A DNA stretch of 64,000 nt from contig JADCLS010000001.1 in the NCBI GenBank assembly GCA_026702845.1, positions 801,878 to 865,877 on the forward strand. The letters are read 5' to 3'. The stretch is from Candidatus Heimdallarchaeota archaeon (GTDB lineage: Archaea > Asgardarchaeota > Heimdallarchaeia > Heimdallarchaeales > Kariarchaeaceae). Position numbers and translations under genes: made by a program. This document shows positions 17,291-26,518 of the stretch, piece after piece. The notes under the pieces were generated by a model that was not told where the DNA came from, ran no database searches, and saw only the letters and a program-made list of their open reading frames with translations. Numbering within the stretch: the first letter of the stretch is position 1; every line of letters starts with the position of its first letter.

Positions 17291-18228
17291 GAACAAAAAT
17301 ACTCTTTATTATACTTAGTATTATTCTATTCAAAAGCATGTTAACAACCAGTGCAGCACTACCTTGGACAGAAGGAGATACTTTCTCCTTCACTGAGACA
17401 ATCGATATAGATACAGAAACGAAACCCATTAGAGTTGATCAACCTGGCCAATCTGCTGTTTCGAAAACTGAATCTGAGATAGACCTAGAGATATCAGAAA
17501 TCAATGAAAATCAAGTGACCTTAGATATGCTTAGTTCAGGTGCACAACCAATTGGATTAACCATAGATGTCACACCTGAAAAGGTTGGAGAGGAAGTCTT
17601 CAAAATTGATGCTGAATACAAATTAAATGCTGATCTTGAGACGATCCTCACTGATGTTAGTTTCAGTTCTTCTGCCTTCACCTATCTTGTAGATCCAGAC
17701 TGGGAATTATTCAACCAAGGTATAGCTTCTACACTAGACCCTGATACATCAGTAGGATATGATTTAACCAAACTCTCAAGCATCTCGCTTGAAGATTTAA
17801 TGGATGAAGCAGTTGAGTATAAATTCCTAGGTGAGAAAGACCTTAATGATGCATTTGATGCCTTAGATTCATCTGAATATCTCTCTTACAGCTTTAGTGC
17901 AGATTTCTCAGGCAATGTCATTTACTCATTTTTTGACAAAGATGATAATGAATGGGTATATATTGAGTATGAAGTATACACCTTAGAATTTAGTTTTGAT
18001 TTTGATGATACAGGTGTGTTAAAACAGCTCAGAATGCAAAGGGAAACAAAGGTTACCACAGATTATGCAGAAATCTCGAGTAGTTTACTCCTCCGTATAA
18101 GTAATCAAGATGACCTCATTGGTAATATCACAAATATTCCTGCATTTGAGATCACAGTAGCAATTCTAGTTCTTAGTGGAGCTGGATTTATGAGAAAAAC
18201 AAAATCGAATCGCAGAATCTTTAAATAA
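17287..18228 (+). CDS. Secreted, membrane-anchored protein of unknown function (paralogue 2)
   Basis: This 313-residue protein follows paralogue 1 with a 4-nt ATGA overlap and a strong ribosome-binding site AGGAGGG at 17274-17280. It has a signal peptide (about residues 1-25), an acidic ectodomain beginning LPWTEGDTFSFTETIDID, and a C-terminal hydrophobic segment FEITVAILVLSGAGF before RKTKSNRR. Shared motifs with its neighbour (DPDWELFN versus EPEWDDLN, and TEY/TTDYAEISS near the end) support duplication. The pair probably acts together at the surface. An OLD nuclease gene starts 20 bp downstream on the same strand. Confidence 0.75.
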   Translation: MRTKILFIILSIILFKSMLTTSAALPWTEGDTFSFTETIDIDTETKPIRVDQPGQSAVSKTESEIDLEISEINENQVTLDMLSSGAQPIGLTIDVTPEKVGEEVFKIDAEYKLNADLETILTDVSFSSSAFTYLVDPDWELFNQGIASTLDPDTSVGYDLTKLSSISLEDLMDEAVEYKFLGEKDLNDAFDALDSSEYLSYSFSADFSGNVIYSFFDKDDNEWVYIEYEVYTLEFSFDFDDTGVLKQLRMQRETKVTTDYAEISSSLLLRISNQDDLIGNITNIPAFEITVAILVLSGAGFMRKTKSNRRIFK

Positions 18229-18248
18229 TCGAAATCAATACCCAAATC

Positions 18249-20063
18249 ATGGGCCTGAGGCTTACTCGAATTAAAATTAAAGGATACCGCTCAATTATCG
18301 ATCAGGAAACCACTCTTGAATGCATGTCTGGAATTGTTGGTAAAAATTCTGCAGGGAAATCAACAATTCTCAATGCCATTCTCCAGCTTCTCACTGAGAC
18401 TAAATTCAAGGAAGAGGATTATCATCAGGTGGTGGGACAAGAGCATAATGAAATCGAAATTACTGGTGAATTTTATATTAATGGTGAGGAGTTGGAGGAA
18501 ATCAAAAGGATACTGAAATACAAAACTAGTACATTAACGATCATAAAGAGAGGAGATGGAGAGAAAAGCACTCATTTTATGAAAGTAAAAATTCCAACGA
18601 ATCAATTGCTCCAAAGTTCATATCCGTCTACCAAGACAAAAAAAGAATACAAAGATGCTGTTGAAAATGGTTCCTTACCCGATTACTTTGGTGGCGATGA
18701 GGGAAAATTCAATATTGGAGACATTAAATCTGCAATCTCAAAATATATGGATGAGCATGAAGTTGAAATGGGAGAGGAGAAGATTATACCGATGGAAAAA
18801 TCACTGTTTAATATCCTTCCAGAACCACTGTATGTACCTGCATTCGAGAACATTGATAAACAGGTCAAATATCAGAAAACAAATCTTTTTGGGAAATTAT
18901 TATCCATGGTTATACAAGAAATCGCAGAATCATCAGATCCAGATTACAAGCGATGGAATACCAGTGTTAATAATCTCACCTCTAGATTATTTGCCAGGGG
19001 TGGTAAACGTCCAGATGCTCTTGTATCTTTTGAGAAATCACTCAGTAATTATATTCAACAAATCCTACCAACTGAGGTTGTACTTGATTTCAATCTTCCC
19101 AACATGGAAGAATTATTACTCAATGCCTTTGCCTTGAAACTTGATGATGGAATACTTACAAATGTTACCCAGAAAGGTCATGGTGCCCAAAGAGCAGTTA
19201 TATGGAGCCTTCTCAGAAATTATCTTGACACAACTAAAAGTAAGGATAAGCAGAGTGTGATGTTCTTAGTAGAAGAACCTGAACTGTATCTTCACCCGCA
19301 AGCACAAAGAGTAATGTTAAACGTGCTCACTGAGCTATCATCCATTAATCAGGTTATCTACTCCACTCATTCCCCAATATTTGTAGATTTGAGTAACCCA
19401 AAACAGATACGGCTGATCAAAAAAGAGAAACGCCAAAGTGTGATTTATGCCATAAGTGAGAAGGTGCTTGAGAAGAAGAAGTATGATATAAATTTTCTTA
19501 CAAAGATGAATAATGAGAGTGCAGAATTATTTTTTGCACAATCAGTTATATTGTATGAAGGTGCTACAGAGCAAATTATTCTTAACCATATGAATCAAAA
19601 TGCTCCATCATTGAACGAGATTGAACCACAAACTAAGGCTGATATGAGAAAGAATTTTGATGAGTTAGGTTGTCAAATTATTAATACGTCTGGGAAATTC
19701 TCCATGCCATTTTTTATTCATGTATTAAATGATCTGAAAATACCATATTTTGTGATATTTGACAAGGATAATCAGAGTAAGGCAGTTCATGAGGAAACAA
19801 ACACTCATATCAATAATGGATCAAAATACACTGAAGGTCGCCCAAATGGCTCAATCCAGTATATTCCCACATTGGAACCTGCATGGGGGTTGTACTATGA
19901 ATCCTCTGAGAAACTACCTGGTATATTGAATGTGCTCAACAATATGGATAACCCGGAGTTTGATAAGGCTAAGAAAGAGTATGAATTTCTCAAGAAGTTA
20001 GTATACAGTTTTGCCTATGCAGTATATCGCAACAAGCCCTTCAAGGAGCATAAAACTAGATAA
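18249..20063 (+). CDS. OLD-family ATPase/TOPRIM nuclease
   Basis: The 604-residue protein has an SMC/RecF-like ABC ATPase with Walker A GKNSAGKST (31-39), a signature-like KGHGAQRAV (309-317), Walker B MFLVEEPE (338-345) and the H-loop STHSP (372-376). A TOPRIM domain follows with Glu437/Glu441 in LYEGATEQ and Asp505/Asp507 in FDKDN. This is the order in overcoming-lysogenization-defect nucleases, which cleave DNA in phage exclusion or repair. No UvrD-like helicase is beside it, so it is a stand-alone class 1 type and not a Gabija pair. It lies 20 bp after two secreted-protein genes. Confidence 0.88.
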   Translation: MGLRLTRIKIKGYRSIIDQETTLECMSGIVGKNSAGKSTILNAILQLLTETKFKEEDYHQVVGQEHNEIEITGEFYINGEELEEIKRILKYKTSTLTIIKRGDGEKSTHFMKVKIPTNQLLQSSYPSTKTKKEYKDAVENGSLPDYFGGDEGKFNIGDIKSAISKYMDEHEVEMGEEKIIPMEKSLFNILPEPLYVPAFENIDKQVKYQKTNLFGKLLSMVIQEIAESSDPDYKRWNTSVNNLTSRLFARGGKRPDALVSFEKSLSNYIQQILPTEVVLDFNLPNMEELLLNAFALKLDDGILTNVTQKGHGAQRAVIWSLLRNYLDTTKSKDKQSVMFLVEEPELYLHPQAQRVMLNVLTELSSINQVIYSTHSPIFVDLSNPKQIRLIKKEKRQSVIYAISEKVLEKKKYDINFLTKMNNESAELFFAQSVILYEGATEQIILNHMNQNAPSLNEIEPQTKADMRKNFDELGCQIINTSGKFSMPFFIHVLNDLKIPYFVIFDKDNQSKAVHEETNTHINNGSKYTEGRPNGSIQYIPTLEPAWGLYYESSEKLPGILNVLNNMDNPEFDKAKKEYEFLKKLVYSFAYAVYRNKPFKEHKTR

Positions 20064-20125
20064 TATTAGTTCAATATACAGGAGAATATCCAATAAATTT
20101 AGAAAATTACTTGATAATTGAGACT

Positions 20126-21064
20126 ATGGTGTATCGCGTAGGATTACTAGGAGCTGGAATAATAAGTAATCGACTAGCTCAGTCGTTTGAGAAACATGCA
20201 GATGTTAATATGAAGTATGTTCATGATATAAATCAAGAAAAAGCAACAGAGTTTGCATCCAAGTATGGAATCATCGCAACGGATCTGGATACCATACTAG
20301 ATGATCCTGACGTGGATTTCATTTATATTGGTGTTCCTCCCAAATTTCATGCTCAACTAGCAATTAAATCTCTTAATGCTGGTAAACATGTAATATGTGA
20401 GAAGCCCATAGCGTTAAATCAAGATGAGGTAAATGCCATGATCGAATCAAGGGATCGTAATGATAGGATAACTGCCATTAATTTACCCTTCCGATTTGAA
20501 CCAGGTATTGCTCGTTTAAAGGAGGAATTAAATAATATTGGTGATATTCAACTCGTTGAGTTACGGTTTCGTTATCCTAGCTGGCCACGTGCATGGCAGC
20601 AAACAGAGTGGCTAAAAACTAAAGAACAGGGGGGAGCACTAAGGGAGGTGGGTACACATTACTTTTTTGCGCTTAATGAGTTATTTGGAGATGTCCAAAC
20701 TGAATTTGCTCAAACGATCTATCCTGATGAGCAATCAAGTGAAATCCGATCTTCAGCGATACTGAAACTAGATGATGCCCTGTACTGCAATCTTAGTCTA
20801 ATTATCAACTCATCTGAATCTGATGAGAATACTCTCATAGTTTATGGATCTGAAGGTGTCTTATATCATCGTATGTGGCATATTGTAAGCAAAAAAGTCC
20901 GGGATAACGAAATTCAAATCATGGCTGAACGTTTCTCCTCAGAATATGCCATGCTTGAACAGTTTATCCTAGCTCTAAAGGGGAATGAAGACGCCAAGAA
21001 TAAATTGGTTTCTTTTGAGGATGCAGGAAAAGCTCAAATGATACTTGAGAGTATTCATTCTTGA
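20126..21064 (+). CDS. Gfo/Idh/MocA-family oxidoreductase
   Basis: Starting at ATG 20126, the 312-residue protein has the Rossmann motif GLLGAGIIS (residues 7-14), CEKPIAL with the catalytic Lys93 and a histidine at 178 in EVGTHYF, all family hallmarks. These enzymes oxidise or reduce sugars, inositols or related polyols with NAD(P). The substrate is not evident. It follows the OLD gene by 62 bp and is convergent with the ABC-2 permease genes. Confidence 0.87.
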   Translation: MVYRVGLLGAGIISNRLAQSFEKHADVNMKYVHDINQEKATEFASKYGIIATDLDTILDDPDVDFIYIGVPPKFHAQLAIKSLNAGKHVICEKPIALNQDEVNAMIESRDRNDRITAINLPFRFEPGIARLKEELNNIGDIQLVELRFRYPSWPRAWQQTEWLKTKEQGGALREVGTHYFFALNELFGDVQTEFAQTIYPDEQSSEIRSSAILKLDDALYCNLSLIINSSESDENTLIVYGSEGVLYHRMWHIVSKKVRDNEIQIMAERFSSEYAMLEQFILALKGNEDAKNKLVSFEDAGKAQMILESIHS

Positions 21065-21073
21065 TTAACCTAT

Positions 21074-22315
21074 TTAGATTTGTTTGAAGATATTCCTCTT
21101 GAGTAAGTAGATACCAAATATATAAAAGAGCAAACTGTACCCTATTACTATTAATATCTCAGGTAGAATCTGTGAAAATGTATAATCATGCATTAGGATC
21201 TGGCGAACCCCTTCAGATAATGCGTAAAACGGGTTTAGATGCCAAACTTGTAGATTGCCCATCGGTTTGTCAGGTAAAGGAACCCACGTTCCTGTAAGAA
21301 AGGTTAGGGGAATGCCTATTATGCTGGGAAATCCCATTGCGATATTACTCTCTTTAATGAGTGCAGATGTTATGAAACTTATACCTAAAATCAGAAAAAT
21401 TGATCCTAGAGATAAGATGAAAACTCTTAGGAAACTCCCAGGTCCTGGATAGCCGATAAAGTAAACAGTGACCAGAAAAATTGCTAGTTGTATCGCAGAA
21501 ATTACAATTTGAGTAAGGCTTAATCCCACCACTATACGTGGCTTGGGATAACCACTTAAAATGAGTAAATCCATGGTTTGGTTTTCTCTTTCCTTAGCCA
21601 ATATTCCAGCTGATCCTGATACACCTAGTATCAATACATAGATAATAAAGCCAGGGATGTACTTATCAAATTCTGAGTAATATGTAGAGGATACATTGAC
21701 TTCATTGGTGTTTATCTTAATAACCGATTCGAATGCAAGTAGTTTGTTCACATAAGCTTGATAAGTGGAGCTGAAAATGGAATTGGTCTCAATAAACAAA
21801 GTATTAGTGTAATCACCTAGGACTTCAATTTCTGAACTATGATTAACATACGGGATAGGGGCTATCCCTGTTTCATAGTTAATTTTCAATGAGAGAGCCA
21901 TAATAAGGGCCATAGAGAATTGATGGTCTACAATCAATCCAAGGGAGAATTCTCTTCCTTGTATGCCTCGAATTAGCGAATCTCTATTCGAAACCTCTTG
22001 GAATTGAATTGATGGAGTATTTAGTTGGTAATGCGAAAAGAATCCCAATTGAAGGGGATCTCCTATTAGTTTCCATTCATTTCTTATGGTTTCAAGTTCA
22101 TCAATCAGATCCTCCACATACACAATTTCATCCATATTTACAACGCCTATTTTGATCATCCCATCATCGACACCAGCTGCTGAATTGATTGATTGGTCAC
22201 CATACATAAATGCCATAGATAAAGTGAATAACAGAGGTAATAAGAAGATTAGAGATACACTCATACTATTCCTAATAGTTTCCCTAAATGATTTCAAAGC
22301 ATATTCAAACATCAA
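21074..22315 (-). CDS. ABC-2 type transporter permease (second of pair)
   Basis: The 413-residue protein has the ABC-2 permease plan: one N-terminal TM segment, a large extracytoplasmic domain (about residues 35-220), then five to six TM segments containing the stretch GILAKERENQTMDLLILSGY, a typical coupling region, and TFLTGTWVPLP. It lies 3 bp after the other permease. The pair most likely forms a heterodimeric exporter. No ATPase subunit is adjacent, so it must be encoded elsewhere. Confidence 0.83.
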   Translation of the reverse strand: MMFEYALKSFRETIRNSMSVSLIFLLPLLFTLSMAFMYGDQSINSAAGVDDGMIKIGVVNMDEIVYVEDLIDELETIRNEWKLIGDPLQLGFFSHYQLNTPSIQFQEVSNRDSLIRGIQGREFSLGLIVDHQFSMALIMALSLKINYETGIAPIPYVNHSSEIEVLGDYTNTLFIETNSIFSSTYQAYVNKLLAFESVIKINTNEVNVSSTYYSEFDKYIPGFIIYVLILGVSGSAGILAKERENQTMDLLILSGYPKPRIVVGLSLTQIVISAIQLAIFLVTVYFIGYPGPGSFLRVFILSLGSIFLILGISFITSALIKESNIAMGFPSIIGIPLTFLTGTWVPLPDKPMGNLQVWHLNPFYALSEGVRQILMHDYTFSQILPEILIVIGYSLLFYIFGIYLLKRNIFKQI

Positions 22316-22318
22316 GAA

Positions 22319-23668
22319 TCACCTCCATCGTCTTTTCATGAAGATCCACATGGATACTATCATGAAGATTGTCGATGTGGATAATCCAATCATTAGGTCA
22401 AAGAACACATCTGTTAGTGATAAATTCCATAATAATGTACTTTTCAGGACATTGGTAATATGAGTCGTAGGTAATAGATCCCATAGTTGGAGATCTCTTA
22501 AATTTCCAGAAATGGTAGGATATACTTTTTTTAGTAAAATAATTGTTGGGAGGCTGGTAAATGCTCCGGACGCATATCCAAGTATGGGTGTGCCAAATCC
22601 ATAAATATATCCAACAGTATCCTCGTCATGGAGATAAGCTGCAGCAAGATAATTTAATCCTGCATTGAAGGGTAATAAGGAAAATGATAAAACAATCGCC
22701 ATAGGAATGCTGCCTACAGGGTTAAAGCCCAATAATACTGTACTATAGAATAAAACGATGGATTGTAGTATCATAAGTATTACTTGCAATGCAAAAGTTC
22801 CTAGGATATATTCCCAAGGTGATAGGGGTGAGAGTAATATTCTATCAAATTTCCGCTTTCCAGGTCGAAATTCCTCGCAGAGAAATGAAGCAAAAAGCGA
22901 GGGCTGTATAATAATTCCAAACATGATTAATCCAGGACAGAGTAGTTCAAAGACACTGTATTCTTGGGTATCTAGATTATAATTGTATTTCAGGTCTATT
23001 GTTTGTAAACCAAGAAGCAAAGAGATATCTGTATAGAAGTGGGTGATTTCAAGTAGAATTTCCCTTACTATCTGATAATTCTGATAATTTGCATCACCTA
23101 CAATTGTGATATTCTCTTCATTTAGATGTGGGAAATCGGGTATATTTGGATCTAACTGCTGTAAAGTTGTATCTAAAGACTTATTGAATTTGAGGAACCA
23201 GTAATCATTGATAAGTGTGAGTATGGATAATGAATAATTCTCACTGAATATAATGCCTGCATCAATATTCTGAAATTCAATTTGATCTTCTAGCTCAGGT
23301 ATTCCTTGTATATCTTGTATCTTGAAGATTGATTTGCCATCCTGGTAGGTACTTTGATTGAGTATATAGATTAATTCACCAGATAAATATTGAGAAAACG
23401 GTACACTTTCATTAACTCCCAATCCACTAGTAATGAGTTCTGCATAGCTTGTATTCTCAAAAATCTGGCCATAAAGGCCTATACCTTGATCCTGATTCAC
23501 TATCCCCAATGTGTAGGTTTGATACATTCCAACTTCACCTGTTGAAAATCCTAACCAGAACATAAGTATGAAAAACAATGGAAAAAGGAGAAGATAAGGC
23601 ACTGTCCATTTACTTCTAAGGAGTTGTTTCATCATCTTCATGAATACCCCTTTCACTGCAGAATTCAT
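22319..23668 (-). CDS. ABC-2 type transporter permease (first of pair)
   Basis: This 449-residue protein shows the same architecture as its downstream partner: TM segment near residues 20-38, a large outer domain to about residue 240, and a six-segment C-terminal core with CEEFRPGKRKFDRILLSPLS as the probable ATPase-contacting helix. The start could also be Met10 or Met12 (23641 or 23635). It is the first gene of a two-gene unit read leftwards. The substrate is unknown; relatives include the YhgE/NatB-like exporters. Confidence 0.8.
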   Translation of the reverse strand: MNSAVKGVFMKMMKQLLRSKWTVPYLLLFPLFFILMFWLGFSTGEVGMYQTYTLGIVNQDQGIGLYGQIFENTSYAELITSGLGVNESVPFSQYLSGELIYILNQSTYQDGKSIFKIQDIQGIPELEDQIEFQNIDAGIIFSENYSLSILTLINDYWFLKFNKSLDTTLQQLDPNIPDFPHLNEENITIVGDANYQNYQIVREILLEITHFYTDISLLLGLQTIDLKYNYNLDTQEYSVFELLCPGLIMFGIIIQPSLFASFLCEEFRPGKRKFDRILLSPLSPWEYILGTFALQVILMILQSIVLFYSTVLLGFNPVGSIPMAIVLSFSLLPFNAGLNYLAAAYLHDEDTVGYIYGFGTPILGYASGAFTSLPTIILLKKVYPTISGNLRDLQLWDLLPTTHITNVLKSTLLWNLSLTDVFFDLMIGLSTSTIFMIVSMWIFMKRRWR

Positions 23669-24060
23669 GAATAGTATTCACTTATTGCATTGATAACAAT
23701 TTTGTGTACCTAGTGAATTATTATCCCTTCACTTAAAAATAATACTTAATTGTTGAATTTACTTCTTCCTAAGAATGAATTGTTCATTTTTCCAAAATCT
23801 ATTAATTACGCTCAAAGCATTAATTATCAATTTACTTGATTTCTCTAAATGGTCAGTATTCTGAGTATTCTCTCATATTTTCATTACTTTTATCTTATTT
23901 ATTTCTGATTTCCAATGTAAAAATACCAAAGTTGCAATTATTATTCTTATACTCTAACGAAATGGATTCAAATTATATTTGTCCTCTTTGTTCAATATCG
24001 TAGGAATATTTCATATAACACGAATATTATAAATTGTTTTTTTCTATCACAAATTAGATC
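23669..24060. promoter_or_regulatory. Divergent intergenic region, 392 bp
   Basis: This AT-rich region lies between the ABC-2 pair and the MutY-like gene. ATTATAAAT at 24026-24034 is placed as a TATA box about 30 bp before the MutY-like ATG, predicting a very short leader. No ORF, structured RNA or other feature was seen in the rest. Confidence 0.45.
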
Positions 24061-24867
24061 ATGAGCCAAATTGAAAGCACACGTATTCAACAGTTTCATT
24101 CAAGTCTCTTCTCTTGGTGGAATGAAAATAAACGTGAATTTCCATGGAGAGAGACTCATGATCCTTATCACATTCTAGTTTCTGAGTTCATGTTGCAACA
24201 GACCCAGGCAAACCGTGTTATTAAGAAATATACTGAATTCATAACTCGATATTCTGATATCGATACTCTTTCTAAAGCGAGTAATTCAGCAATCATCAAG
24301 AGTTGGCAAGGGTTGGGATATAATAGACGTGCCTTGTGGTTACGAGATGCTGCACAGTATATTGTTAACTTGGGATATTTTCCCCAAGATCCAACGGAAT
24401 TGGAAAAAATTAAAGGTATAGGAAAATATACTTCTAGATCAATACCAATATTTGCCTTCAATGCAGACTTAGCAACAGTAGATACCAATATAAGACGAAT
24501 ATTGATCCATGAAAAATTTGCTGATGTTGATAGCACTGATAGAAGTTTATTCGAAATTGCAGAACAACTTCTTCCAAAAGGAAACAGCCGAAACTATCAT
24601 AATGCATTGATGGATTATGGAGCGACTCATCTTACTTCTAAAGTTACTGGAATTAAGCCCAGAACAACTGCTGAATCATACAAAGGATCCAACCGACAAA
24701 TAAGGGGTACAATTTTGCAGATAATTACAAATGGTCCAATAAGTTTACCAGAATTATATTTACGATTACAAGAATTGAGTACCTCAAAAACACGGATAAA
24801 TACTATTTTGAATAAGATGAACAGAGATGGATTGTTAATAGTGAACAATAATGAAGTATTTATCTGA
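24061..24867 (+). CDS. MutY-like DNA glycosylase lacking the Fe-S cluster and NUDIX-like domain
   Basis: The N-terminal 190 residues follow MutY closely: FPWRxTxDPYxILVSEFMLQQTQ with catalytic Glu42 and the LQQT (45-48) DNA-intercalating motif, a helix-hairpin-helix at IKGIGKYTSRSI (117-128) and catalytic Asp141 in ATVDTNIRRIL. MutY removes A opposite 8-oxoguanine. The region around 190-205, where the four cluster cysteines should be, has none, and the whole protein contains no cysteine. Instead of the 8-oxoG-recognising NUDIX-like C-domain it ends in about 55 residues resembling a winged helix (ISLPELYLRLQEL...NKMNRDGLLIV). The substrate may differ from classical MutY. Confidence 0.83.
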   Translation: MSQIESTRIQQFHSSLFSWWNENKREFPWRETHDPYHILVSEFMLQQTQANRVIKKYTEFITRYSDIDTLSKASNSAIIKSWQGLGYNRRALWLRDAAQYIVNLGYFPQDPTELEKIKGIGKYTSRSIPIFAFNADLATVDTNIRRILIHEKFADVDSTDRSLFEIAEQLLPKGNSRNYHNALMDYGATHLTSKVTGIKPRTTAESYKGSNRQIRGTILQIITNGPISLPELYLRLQELSTSKTRINTILNKMNRDGLLIVNNNEVFI

Positions 24868-24940
24868 CCAATATCTCAAAATTATCCTTTTCACATCAAT
24901 TAGAAACAATATTCAAAACTCATGCTGTAAGTGATGAGTT

Positions 24941-25309
24941 ATGTTTAGTTTTCTATTCAAGAAACGATCAAGGGCAATTCTAGAACAATTCATGGGTAGA
25001 GAGCTTCTAGCAATCCATAATGGTGCGAATTTTTATGGATTACAATCAAAAAAATCTGTGAGAGGAAATGGTATCTTGATTCTAATGAAGGATGAATTAT
25101 ACTTTGGTATGTGGTGGCCAAAACGATCATACTCAATACCTATTTCAAATATACTCACTGTAAGTAAAACCAGAGTCTTTAGAGGAAAAACAATGTTTCG
25201 TGATTTATTGAAAATTGAATTCAGAAATGACGAAGACCCTGATACAATAGTATTTCTAGTAAAAGATATTGATCTCTGGATCACGAAACTGAACGAATTA
25301 ACGTCTTAG
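24941..25309 (+). CDS. Small PH-like domain protein
   Basis: The 122-residue product has a series of strands (GNGILILMKDELYFGMWW, RSYSIPISNILTVS, DLLKIEFRN, TIVFLVKD) ended by a helix (IDLWITKLNEL), the order of a bacterial PH/GRAM-like domain. Such domains often bind membranes or proteins. The N-terminal basic helix FLFKKRSRAILEQFMGR could add a membrane contact. Its 3' end overlaps the convergent methyltransferase by 12 bp. The assignment rests on pattern only. Confidence 0.6.
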   Translation: MFSFLFKKRSRAILEQFMGRELLAIHNGANFYGLQSKKSVRGNGILILMKDELYFGMWWPKRSYSIPISNILTVSKTRVFRGKTMFRDLLKIEFRNDEDPDTIVFLVKDIDLWITKLNELTS

Positions 25310-26029
25310 TAACAGTTTTTTATTCTGGTAATAACAGAATAGTGTTTTCTCCTCAACACCTAGAAACACTTTTACATCTTCACAACAATTTTGCTCAACG
25401 AATCCCAAATCTCTCAATGTAATTTTTTGCCACTCCAGACTGAACCCGCTCCAATACATAGGAAGGCCATTAAACCAAGAATCTCTATCATCTCCTATTC
25501 CCTCAGTATGATCAATTAGGAGAAATCCATCAGGTTTGAGTACTCTACTGCATTCGCTGAATAAACTGGCATGAAGATTCCGAGGTAAATGCCTAATACT
25601 GAACATGGACACTATGCCATCAACTGAATTATCTTCACACGTACTTAGGAATGAGAGCATCTCAGCTTCAATAAAATTTTCTGCCCATTGAGGATAAGCT
25701 GACTTTGCCATTGAAATTTGTTCAGGAGATAGGTCAATTCCAGTATAAGATATACCTGATTCTATTATACGTTCTGCAATTGGAAATCCGGAAGCACAAC
25801 CAAGCTCAATAACTGAATTTACCTTACTCAACCATTCTTTGAATACTGGAATATCTGCTTGATTCGGATCTTTATCTTCCCTATACAATTTGGCAGCATG
25901 TTTATACCCTTCTTTTACAAATTCTATGTTCTCTTCAGGAGTTGGCACAATTTCAATAGGTTCTGTGAATTTAAAAATATACAGTTTCTGTCTGTTTCTT
26001 CTTATTTTGTTGTTACCTTGTATAGACAA
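25298..26029 (-). CDS. Class I SAM-dependent methyltransferase
   Basis: Motif I VIELGCASG (73-81), the acidic ligand in YTGIDLSPEQISMAK (Asp99), and the later VDGIVSMFSIRHLPR and RVLKPDGFLLID are standard for small-molecule class I methyltransferases (Methyltransf_11/25 type). The start is doubtful: the frame opens only with TTG at 26029 and no better start is seen before the catalytic core. The substrate is unknown. Confidence 0.8.
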   Translation of the reverse strand: MSIQGNNKIRRNRQKLYIFKFTEPIEIVPTPEENIEFVKEGYKHAAKLYREDKDPNQADIPVFKEWLSKVNSVIELGCASGFPIAERIIESGISYTGIDLSPEQISMAKSAYPQWAENFIEAEMLSFLSTCEDNSVDGIVSMFSIRHLPRNLHASLFSECSRVLKPDGFLLIDHTEGIGDDRDSWFNGLPMYWSGFSLEWQKITLRDLGFVEQNCCEDVKVFLGVEEKTLFCYYQNKKLLLRR

Positions 26030-26326
26030 TGATTATCAGATGTCTCTCTACATCCTTTACAGATAATTGTGGCCGGTTCTATTAAATATGCTGATACTCC
26101 TTCAATAATTCCTTCCAATAGATTGGTATAATGTCTCTCTGATAAGTAGTATACTAGTATCTGATTATCTAAATCAATTCAGATCTCAGAAAAGCATCCT
26201 TATTTTAATTGGGTTCCTGAAAATAGAACGTATCCTCTATGGTGTAAAAGAAATGAATCATTATTGCTTTTCATTTTCCTACTTAATTTCACAATGCTTT
26301 ATTATGCCCTTTTCTTCTTTTTCATT

Positions 26327-26515
26327 ATGAAATACTGTAATATTCATGAACGAGTGGAGTTAAAAAACGGTAAATGCTGGGCTTGTGGAGAGATAGAAGG
26401 TGATATAGTCAAAAAAGATATGAGTATCATAACACATTATCGATATCTCATTCTGTTAGTAATATTTTTTATTTTGATTTTTCTCATAAATCGAATTATT
26501 CATCAATATTTTTGA
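26327..26515 (+). CDS. Small zinc-motif membrane protein, 62 aa
   Basis: From ATG 26327 the frame gives KYCNIHERVELKNGKCWACGE, a Cys-x2-His ... Cys-x2-Cys zinc-binding pattern, followed by a basic stretch and one TM segment (YLILLVIFFILIFLINRII). An upstream ATG at 26264 would add 21 hydrophobic residues and is less likely. It ends 3 bp before the stop of the large convergent FG-GAP gene. The zinc-plus-anchor pattern suggests a real small gene, but the role is unknown. Confidence 0.55.
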   Translation: MKYCNIHERVELKNGKCWACGEIEGDIVKKDMSIITHYRYLILLVIFFILIFLINRIIHQYF

Positions 26516-26518
26516 TAT

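Noticed and set aside
18249..21064. Gabija-like defence pair
   Set aside because: The OLD protein matches GajA-type architecture but the next gene is a Gfo/Idh dehydrogenase and no UvrD-like helicase is nearby.
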